Below are positions 8,301 through 12,535 of a stretch of DNA of 29,605 bases, in pieces. Source of the stretch: a virus. The stretch spans positions 1-29,605 of the IMG/VR virus record IMGVR_UViG_3300010153_000062. One strand, 5' to 3'. The notes beneath the pieces are model-generated. The model was not told the DNA's origin and searched no databases. It was given only the letters and a program-made list of their open reading frames with translations. Position 1 is the stretch's first letter. Each line of letters starts with the position of its first letter. Made by a program: the position numbers and the translations under genes.

Positions 8301-8773
8301 ATACTAGAGGTATAGTTAACGCTGTAAAAGCTAGAAAGAAACTTACTCTTGATGAGAGAGATACGTTATATGTGGGTAGAGTTAATCCTATCGCAACATT
8401 TAGTGACGTAGGACCGATTATATGGGGTAATAAAACTCTACAAATTAAAGAATCTGCTTTAGATAGAATTAATGTTAGAAGATTATTACTACAAACTAGA
8501 AAATTAATTTCAGCTGTTTCAGTTAGATTAATATTTGAACAAAACGATGACATAGTAAGACAACAATTCTTAGACCTAGTTAACCCAATACTAGACTCTA
8601 TTAGAAGAGATAGAGGTTTAACAGACTTTAGAGTTGTATTATCAAGTGACCCAGAGGAAATCGATAGAAATGAAATGAGTGGTAAGATATATATCAAACC
8701 AACAAGAGCTTTAGAGTACATTTTTGTAGAATTCTTAGTAACACCTACAGGGGCTTCATTTGAGGATGTTTAA
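5348..8773 (+). CDS. gp18: Contractile tail sheath protein (gp18-like), greatly enlarged
   Basis: The protein has 1141 residues; T4 gp18 has 659. The N-terminus (VFVSPGVYTSEKDL, residues 7-20, and FVTRVLG near 92) and the C-terminal domain (about 930-1141, with FPWFASAGYTRGIV, NRLL-type helices and a final beta region ending in EFLVTPTGA) are classic for sheath proteins. These terminal domains build the contractile lattice around the tube. Residues about 112-368 are an inserted Gly/Ser/Thr/Asn-rich region with clustered cysteines (C225, C233, C245, C275, C298, C299, C354), after which the sheath core resumes at YDGVVVATLRSRG. A further enlarged region spans about 620-850. Inserts of this kind in sheath proteins project from the tail surface. 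No frameshift or stop interrupts the frame. The tube gene follows 2.1 kb downstream, after unrelated genes. Confidence 0.93.
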   Translation: MADGNKVFVSPGVYTSEKDLTFVAQSVGVTTLGLVGEALKGPAFEPIFIQSYDDFITRFGGTSPTKYVDSQIPKYELGYIAKSYLSQSNQLFVTRVLGLSGYDAGPSWSIKTLGSLDSSQFSVSTGGTVGNDAGTAAIAGTSAYTTYFDIFVPITASSNTALGSIVYADATLTNPLTLPGLVDPSFATSTVTLNNGSTLPTFNNDLISWVKATVTNTNHAYNAGCSATTGSTCFAYNGGIYQYGCMTTSGTSIATGATSGYTQPVTITNRLDTLCTDYTSYKNDAWYYGLFQYSNSDCCSGGTYSGVSYQLYHGTASADTVNASAGGTVYSGTTGQTGPASLKNSGTTVYSATCAINVEYYNNVPAYDEYDGVVVATLRSRGISTTGSGGPTYDVTGNSVNFDCTGTYSDVLEDPFKPFGISATTAGGNIYTFKTSMTNTSKDYVSKVFGVSPFDKKREDVPLFIEESYPVMLKDLWNKGKVRGLQCCLTYLPSARAATNTNTIAWKMNEWRTPETPWIVTELQGTDVFRLFKCVSISDGTSANREIKISFANLSFERGEFDILVRDFYDTDSAPNVLEKFTRCSLDPTKISFVGRKVGTSTGEFELKSKYTMLYLADGVLDGTFAGSLPCGFEGYRFRTYNCSLNPFISYKTKYYTPGETIYDPPFGSGTGNNKVLSGGDKISKVYLGISNSAGVGYDADFFDYKSQQPPTSICTGTEGTDWSTITQGFHMDSGATIVKGGIGTYLDWSGTTLNNKSIFQCGVTSFQKEPTLSTDPYKKLRARKWTVLPHGGFDGWDIYRKTRSNTDDYRMGLTGFLNGTCVTTEFPTATGDGSFKKLSSVEANTDYFAYLRAINTFSNPEAVDINVFATPGINYVDNLGLVNESIDMIEDERADSLYVTTTPDYNMFVANTTDTANMVSPEEAVDAMEDSLIDSNYTATYYPWIQVRDTANNKQIFIPPTAEVMRNIALTDNVSFPWFASAGYTRGIVNAVKARKKLTLDERDTLYVGRVNPIATFSDVGPIIWGNKTLQIKESALDRINVRRLLLQTRKLISAVSVRLIFEQNDDIVRQQFLDLVNPILDSIRRDRGLTDFRVVLSSDPEEIDRNEMSGKIYIKPTRALEYIFVEFLVTPTGASFEDV

Positions 8774-8783
8774 ACATAATAAT

Positions 8784-8807
8784 GTGAGTGGGGGTGACCC
8801 CATTCAC
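8784..8807 (+). other. RNA hairpin with GTGA loop after the sheath gene
   Basis: GTGAGTGGGG and CCCCATTCAC form a 10-bp stem with one G-U pair, closed by GTGA, a GNRA-type tetraloop. It starts 11 nt after the sheath stop. Only GTTTAAAG follows, so it is a weak terminator at best. It could instead be an mRNA 3'-end stabiliser or processing site. Confidence 0.6.
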
Positions 8808-8817
8808 GTTTAAAGTA

Positions 8818-8830
8818 TATTTATAAATAA
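8818..8830 (+). promoter_or_regulatory. Candidate late promoter -10 element (TATTTATAAATAA) of the 8838 gene
   Basis: The TATTTATA core (8818-8825) ends 12 nt before the ATG at 8838 and overlaps a TATAAATA on the same strand. AAAAAGGA follows but lies only 2 nt from the ATG, too close for a normal Shine-Dalgarno. Confidence 0.45.
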
Positions 8831-8837
8831 AAAGGAT

Positions 8838-9539
8838 ATGAAATTTAATAAAAAAATATTGAGTGAAACTACTAATAGTAAGTCAGATGGTAAAAAAACT
8901 TTCACAAAAGATAAAAAACAAAATATAATTATCAGCGAAGGACAACTAGAGAGATTATTAGAAAAAGTGAATAACCCACATGAGATAGATACTGTTATTA
9001 AAGAAGCGTTTAAACTTATTCGTGAATCTATTGTTAGAGAAAATTTAGATTTAAATGTTGAGGATTATAGTGAGACAATAATGGAACAAGGTCAGTATGA
9101 TAGAAATCCTGGTGTTTCTGCCGCAGAAGGTATAGAAAATATTATTAATGGTGTCAAAAAAGCTTATGACATGATTAAAGATAGTGATACTAGAAGAAAA
9201 TTAGCTAACTCTATAACTAAATTAGGTAATTTTATGACGTATACAGCAGAACTTATAGGTTCAGGCCAATCACAAAGAGCAGCAAGAAGTTATGATGAAG
9301 TTTCTGACGACTTACCTTATCCTGAGTTAGAAGAAGAAATGTATGAAGGAGAAGTGGAAGAAGGTAAAAAAGCTAAACCAGACTTTTTAGATTTAGATAA
9401 AGATGGTGATACAGAAGAATCTATGGCAAAAGCTTCTAAAGAAGTTAATAATGAGTCAGTAGAGAAAGAAAAGGATAGACTAATCCAGGAAGACATTAAA
9501 AAAATGAAACAAGTTATTAAACCAATATCAAGAGTTTAA
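8838..9539 (+). CDS. Hypothetical acidic coiled-coil protein with a calcium-loop-like motif
   Basis: The function of this 233-residue protein is not recognised. The first 28 residues are basic and disordered. Residues 30-43 (IIISEGQLERLLEK) form an amphipathic helix closely like residues 5-20 of the HAD-fold protein at 9966. Residues 125-165 are helical, and the region after 170 is very acidic. Near the C-terminus D185-L-D187-K-D189-G-D191 is the DxDxDG core of calcium-binding loops; the usual Glu at loop position 12 is replaced by Met196, so it is closer to dockerin/excalibur-type loops than a full EF-hand. Similar PDFLDLDKDG segments are, to my memory, common in virion-associated proteins of marine T4-like phages. 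Its position directly after the sheath gene suggests a virion or assembly role. The gene has its own promoter-like element and a strong terminator. Confidence 0.75.
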   Translation: MKFNKKILSETTNSKSDGKKTFTKDKKQNIIISEGQLERLLEKVNNPHEIDTVIKEAFKLIRESIVRENLDLNVEDYSETIMEQGQYDRNPGVSAAEGIENIINGVKKAYDMIKDSDTRRKLANSITKLGNFMTYTAELIGSGQSQRAARSYDEVSDDLPYPELEEEMYEGEVEEGKKAKPDFLDLDKDGDTEESMAKASKEVNNESVEKEKDRLIQEDIKKMKQVIKPISRV

Positions 9540-9542
9540 ACT

Positions 9543-9568
9543 AAAAAGGTCCTTTCGGACCTTTTTTT
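9543..9568. terminator. Bidirectional rho-independent terminator
   Basis: A 10-bp perfect stem, AAAAAGGTCC (9543-9552) and GGACCTTTTT (9557-9566), with a TTTC loop and a run of T. It lies 3 nt after the stop of the 8838 gene and 2 nt before the end of the convergent gene at 9571, so it can serve both strands. The stem core is identical to that of the terminator at 953-978. Confidence 0.9.
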
Positions 9569-9570
9569 AT

Positions 9571-9822
9571 TTAATTATCATCAGGAATCAATTTACCTCC
9601 ATTAAGTAACATCAGTAGAGCAATATAGGGTGCCAATAACGGGGCTTTTAAAATATGTGTGATAATGTAGAAAGTATACCACCCATCCGAAGGTACCCCA
9701 CTTCTTCTCTCCTCAAAAGAAAGGTAAGATTTTTTAATTTCTTCCGTGTTAATAAATAGAAAAAACATCATTAATATTTCTGAACAAATTACGTAGGTGA
9801 TTAAGATTTCTATAATACTCAT
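9571..9822 (-). CDS. Small membrane protein with two transmembrane helices
   Basis: The 83-residue protein has two hydrophobic stretches, at about 3-24 (IIEILITYVICSEILMMFF) and 49-73 (FYIITHILKAPLLAPYIALL). They are separated by a charged loop of about 25 residues that contains EEIKK and FEERR. It ends in a short acidic tail. It should sit in the host inner membrane with both ends on the same side. Size and topology would suit a holin, superinfection-exclusion or other membrane-acting phage protein, but no family is recognised and no lysis gene is adjacent. It is the only minus-strand gene between the sheath and tube genes, and its control region is shared with the divergent HAD gene (inverted repeat 9838-9943), which suggests the two are regulated together. 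Confidence 0.65.
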   Translation of the reverse strand: MSIIEILITYVICSEILMMFFLFINTEEIKKSYLSFEERRSGVPSDGWYTFYIITHILKAPLLAPYIALLMLLNGGKLIPDDN

Positions 9823-9837
9823 AGTTTTATTTTTTAG

Positions 9838-9943
9838 TGGTTAACATTCTTATGTATATATACGATTAAAATCGTCTTTAAGTTACAATTAAACTCATCT
9901 TTTAATTATACTACAAAGATAAACAAAAAATAAATGTTAACCA
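9838..9943. promoter_or_regulatory. Paired inverted 11-mers in a divergent control region
   Basis: TGGTTAACATT (9838-9848) and AATGTTAACCA (9933-9943) are exact reverse complements, 84 bp apart. Read along each gene, the same AATGTTAACCA ends 15 nt before the start of the membrane-protein gene (ATG at 9822) and 22 nt before the start of the HAD gene (ATG at 9966). The symmetrical placement suggests a shared activator or repressor site, or a common upstream promoter element. The palindrome CGATTAAAATCG (9863-9874) lies between the copies. Confidence 0.55.
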
Positions 9944-9953
9944 AATAAAACAC

Positions 9954-9961
9954 TATTTATA
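9954..9961 (+). promoter_or_regulatory. Candidate promoter -10 element (TATTTATA) almost touching the HAD start codon
   Basis: TATTTATA ends only 4 nt before the ATG at 9966. If it is a -10 element, transcription would begin at or just past the A of the ATG, giving a leaderless message. Confidence 0.35.
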
Positions 9962-9965
9962 TTAT

Positions 9966-10826
9966 ATGAAACATAAAATAATAATTAATGAAAGGCAAGT
10001 AAAAAGGATATCTAAACTTATAGAACAGGAAGATAACAATACAAACGACATAAAAGCTTATTCTTTTGATTGGGATGACAATATAGTTAAAATGCCTACA
10101 TTGATTAGAATGTTAAAATATAAAGATGGTAAATGGGAACCAACACAAGTATCGACAGATAAATTTTCAAAAATTAGGAATAGTAAAAACTATAAATTAG
10201 ATGATGACGCTTTCTATAATTTTAGAGAAGAAAAAGAGTTTATAGGTGATTTAAAAAAAGCTTTAGATAATAAATCTTTCGCACCATCATTCGAGAGTTT
10301 TAAAAAAGCTTTAATAAATGCACAACCAATATCTATTATAACAGCCAGAGGACACCAACCAATCACTTTAAGAAAAGGGATGGATATTGTGATATCTAAG
10401 ACATTTAATGAAGAAGAATTATCAGAAATGTTAAGTAATATACAACTTATATACCCTAAAACCAAATATCTTACACCAGATAAGACATTAGAGATTTATT
10501 TGGATGAAATTGATTATCACCCAGTATCCTCTGTTGAATTTGCTGATAAGTTTGGTTTAGATTTTGGTTCGGCTATAAATCCAGAAGAAAATAAAAAAAT
10601 AGCTTTTAGAGATTATGTAAATAAAATAATGGACGGAACAAATAAACTAGTAAATTCTAGTTATAATAAATTATCTGTAGGTTTTAGTGACGATGATTTA
10701 GGTAATATAAACGCAATGATAGACTATATTAAGGACGAATTACAAGAAGAGTTCCCAGAAACTACATTTATTGTTTACGATACATCTGAAGGGGGATATG
10801 GGAAAATTATAATTAAGAAACGATAA
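9966..10826 (+). CDS. HAD-superfamily phosphatase-like protein
   Basis: This 286-residue protein carries HAD motif I in SFDWDDNIVKMPT, with D35 as the expected nucleophile and D37 as acid/base; motif II is SIITARG (T126); the acidic motif IV is probably VGFSDDD (D242-D244). These residues define Mg-dependent phosphohydrolases that work through a phospho-aspartate. The substrate cannot be read from sequence. Residues 5-20 (IIINERQVKRISKLIE) form a helix shared with the protein at 8838, separate from the catalytic fold, and may be a targeting or packaging tag (inference). The C-terminal 50 residues add an alpha/beta segment ending in KIIIKKR. Lying between the sheath and tube genes, it may be a virion or assembly-associated enzyme. 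The start is the only one that keeps motif I, because the next Met is residue 43. Confidence 0.75.
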   Translation: MKHKIIINERQVKRISKLIEQEDNNTNDIKAYSFDWDDNIVKMPTLIRMLKYKDGKWEPTQVSTDKFSKIRNSKNYKLDDDAFYNFREEKEFIGDLKKALDNKSFAPSFESFKKALINAQPISIITARGHQPITLRKGMDIVISKTFNEEELSEMLSNIQLIYPKTKYLTPDKTLEIYLDEIDYHPVSSVEFADKFGLDFGSAINPEENKKIAFRDYVNKIMDGTNKLVNSSYNKLSVGFSDDDLGNINAMIDYIKDELQEEFPETTFIVYDTSEGGYGKIIIKKR

Positions 10827-10851
10827 ACACTCTTTTTTTTCCATAACCGTA

Positions 10852-10878
10852 TATTTATAATAAAAGGATTTTAATCCT
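10852..10878 (+). promoter_or_regulatory. Candidate late promoter of the tail tube gene plus small inverted repeat
   Basis: TATTTATAATAAA (10852-10864) is followed at once by AGGATT-TT-AATCCT (10865-10878), an inverted repeat with 6-bp arms placed where the 5' end of the mRNA would lie. A TATAAATA follows at 10878-10885. The A/T-only leader to the ATG at 10917 has no Shine-Dalgarno. Confidence 0.45.
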
Positions 10879-10916
10879 ATAAATAAAAAATAATAATTAA
10901 ATTAAAATAAAATACA

Positions 10917-11405
10917 ATGGCTGACTTGTTAATGAAAATGCCCGTACCCTATGAACCGAAGAAAAAGAATCGGTTTATCCTAAGGTTTGACTCTTCTTTA
11001 GGTATTAATGAATGGTACGTGGAAAGCACATCTAGACCACAAATTACTATAAACTCGGTAGAAGTACCTTTTTTAAATACATCAACGTATGTTGCTGGTA
11101 GATTTACCTGGGGCACAATTAATGTAACATTTAGAGACCCAATAGGTCCTTCAGCAGCTCAAGCACTAATGGAGTGGGTAAGGATGCATTCAGAGTCAGT
11201 AACAGGTAGAATGGGTTACGCTGCAGGATACAAGAAAAATATAGATTTAGAGTTATTAGACCCAACAGGGGTGGTAGTAGAAAAATGGATACTACAAGGA
11301 ACTTTCTTAACTGATGTTAATTTTAACGATTTAAGTTATAGTGATGATGGTTTAGCAAATATAACAGCCACTTTAAGACCAGATAGATGTGTCTTAGTTT
11401 ACTAA
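10917..11405 (+). CDS. gp19: Tail tube protein (gp19-like)
   Basis: At 162 residues it is almost the same length as T4 gp19 (163). The beginning MADLLMKMPVPYEPKKKNRF, the strand WYVESTSRPQI, the central PFLNTSTYVAGRFTWGTINVTFRDP and the end FNDLSYSDDGLANITATLRPD are the familiar gp19 pattern of a beta-barrel ring subunit. Hexameric rings of this protein stack to form the channel for DNA inside the contractile sheath. It has its own promoter-like element, a long A/T-rich leader and a strong terminator, as expected for a single highly expressed gene. The A-rich, Shine-Dalgarno-free start region resembles that of the sheath gene, and both proteins begin MAD. Confidence 0.92.
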   Translation: MADLLMKMPVPYEPKKKNRFILRFDSSLGINEWYVESTSRPQITINSVEVPFLNTSTYVAGRFTWGTINVTFRDPIGPSAAQALMEWVRMHSESVTGRMGYAAGYKKNIDLELLDPTGVVVEKWILQGTFLTDVNFNDLSYSDDGLANITATLRPDRCVLVY

Positions 11406-11425
11406 TACTCACAATATAATATAAT

Positions 11426-11450
11426 AAAAGTCTCGTTAGAGACTTTTTTT
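11426..11450 (+). terminator. Rho-independent terminator after the tail tube gene
   Basis: A 9-bp perfect stem, AAAAGTCTC (11426-11434) and GAGACTTTT (11439-11447), with a GTTA loop and a T run to 11450. It begins 20 nt after the tube stop codon. Confidence 0.9.
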
Positions 11451-11474
11451 ATGCAATTATTTTTATTTTCCCTC

Positions 11475-11510
11475 TTGACTTTAATATGCACAATGGTACT
11501 ATTGCAATAG
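11475..11510 (+). promoter_or_regulatory. Sigma70-like promoter with an overlapping palindrome, upstream of the gp26-like gene
   Basis: TTGACT (11475-11480) and TACTAT (11497-11502) are 16 bp apart. The perfect 12-bp palindrome CTATTGCAATAG (11499-11510) covers the end of the -10 hexamer and the expected start site, where a repressor would block transcription. A late-type TATTTACA lies further down at 11543-11550, 30 nt before the ATG. Confidence 0.45.
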
Positions 11511-11580
11511 CTTATAATATATAAATAAAATCAAAGTCTAAGTATTTACATTAAAGGAATTAAAATATATATAATATAAT

Positions 11581-12333
11581 ATGCAAACAGAACAACCATT
11601 AGAAACTATATTACCTTATGACGTGGTATCATTACCATCACAAGGTATTTTTTACGAAAGTAGAAAAAAAAGTTTAAAAGTAACTTATTTAAATGCTTCA
11701 GACGAAAATTTACTATCAACACCGTCTATGATTGGTAGTAAAAAATTAATTCACACCTTACTAGAAAGAAAAATATTAGATAAAGATATTAATGTAGAGG
11801 AATTAGCGGAGTGTGATAAAGAAGCTATATTAATTTTTTTACGTAACACAGCTTTTGGTTCCGACTACACAATTAAACTTAAAGACCCAAAAACAAATAA
11901 TGAGTTTGAAACAAGTATAGACTTATCTATTCTAAAAACTAAAGATGTTGGTGTGGAACTAGATGAAAAAGGTGAATTCGAATATTACCTAGAAGTTTCA
12001 AAAAAGAAATGTAAACTAACTCTAATATCGCCTAGAATAGAAAAAGAACTACAAAAAATTAACGAAACCTACAAAGACCACCCAATAAATCCTTATATCA
12101 CCAAACAACTAGAAATGGTAGTGAAGGAAATAGACGGAGTTAGAGACCCAATGTCTATAGCACAAACCATCCAAATAATGCCTATTAAAGATTCTCAAAG
12201 TATCAGAAAAGTTATTAGAGAAAACGCACCAGAACTAGACCTTAGTGTCAAAGTCAAAACACCGTCCAACGAGGAGATTGGAGCACGTATTGCTTTTGGA
12301 CTTGAGTTTTTTCGTCCTTTCTACGGCATATAG
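11581..12333 (+). CDS. Baseplate hub / tail assembly chaperone, gp26-like
   Basis: The 250-residue protein opens with LPYDVVSLPSQGIFYESRKK, like the VxLPSKGxxYP start of gp26-type proteins in T4-like phages. It continues with SDENLLSTPSMI, a short helix, and ECDKEAILIFLRNTAFGSDY, also family-typical. In T4, gp26 takes part in baseplate hub assembly; in many phages the gene before the tape measure encodes a tail assembly chaperone that coats the tape measure protein. The frame ends in EEIGARIAFGLEFFRPFYGI. A second frame (+1) starts inside its 3' end and continues to 12511, and a TTTTTTC run at 12307-12313 could let ribosomes shift into it. The gene lies directly before the tape measure gene, which supports the chaperone reading. 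Confidence 0.7.
   Translation: MQTEQPLETILPYDVVSLPSQGIFYESRKKSLKVTYLNASDENLLSTPSMIGSKKLIHTLLERKILDKDINVEELAECDKEAILIFLRNTAFGSDYTIKLKDPKTNNEFETSIDLSILKTKDVGVELDEKGEFEYYLEVSKKKCKLTLISPRIEKELQKINETYKDHPINPYITKQLEMVVKEIDGVRDPMSIAQTIQIMPIKDSQSIRKVIRENAPELDLSVKVKTPSNEEIGARIAFGLEFFRPFYGI
12307..12313 (+). other. Candidate programmed frameshift site (TTTTTTC)
   Basis: In the gp26-like frame this reads TTT TTT C, 18 nt before the stop at 12331. Both a +1 shift (the Phe tRNA moving from TTT to TTC) and a -2 shift lead into the downstream frame. The product would be about 309-310 residues. The site is in the overlap between two tail chaperone frames, where programmed shifts are known in other tailed phages. 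No pause structure was verified. Confidence 0.4.
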
Positions 12334-12511
12334 GAATGCCCTATTGCAAGAGTTTTACTACCTTATGAGGCACTTACATATTCCTTGGAGGGATATCTTA
12401 GTTATGCCAACATTTGAACGAAGGTTTTATGTTAATTTCTTAACAGAAGAGTTTAATAAGAAAAATGAGGCAGTAGAGCAAGCAAAAAACAAAAGGAAAT
12501 CCTCCTACTAA
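12314..12511 (+). CDS. Second tail assembly chaperone frame (C-terminal part of a possible frameshift fusion)
   Basis: The frame is open from 12245, but codons before about 12314 lie under the clearly conserved gp26-like frame and are probably not meaningful. The distinct part reads STAYRNALLQEFYYLMRHLH, then IPWRDILVMPTFERRFYVNF, then a Lys/Glu-rich helical tail ending at 12508. The succession of a helix, W-x-D-I-x-x-M-P and ERR-F/Y is like the short helical T domains of tail chaperones that recruit tube subunits. No ATG occurs before M at 12368, which would cut the first helix; TTG at 12344 with AGGA upstream is the best independent start. Either frameshifting at 12307-12313 or that TTG would express it. 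The tape measure gene begins 24 nt later. Confidence 0.6.
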   Translation, partial: VLSTAYRNALLQEFYYLMRHLHIPWRDILVMPTFERRFYVNFLTEEFNKKNEAVEQAKNKRKSSY

Positions 12512-12512
12512 C

Positions 12513-12525
12513 TATTTATAATAAA
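12513..12525 (+). promoter_or_regulatory. Candidate late promoter -10 element (TATTTATAATAAA) of the tape measure gene
   Basis: The 13-mer is identical to the ones before the genes at 3456 and 1617. Its TATTTATA core ends 15 nt before the ATG at 12536. It starts 1 nt after the stop of the chaperone frame. Confidence 0.45.
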
Positions 12526-12535
12526 TAGAATTAGT

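Noticed and set aside
8299-8721. Minus-strand open frame of 140 codons opposite the sheath C-terminus
   Set aside because: The opposite strand is the best conserved part of the sheath protein, so this frame is incidental.
12336-12338. ATG in GGAATGCCC just after the gp26-like stop as start of the second chaperone frame
   Set aside because: It is in the third frame, not in the frame that carries the STAYRNALLQEF sequence.
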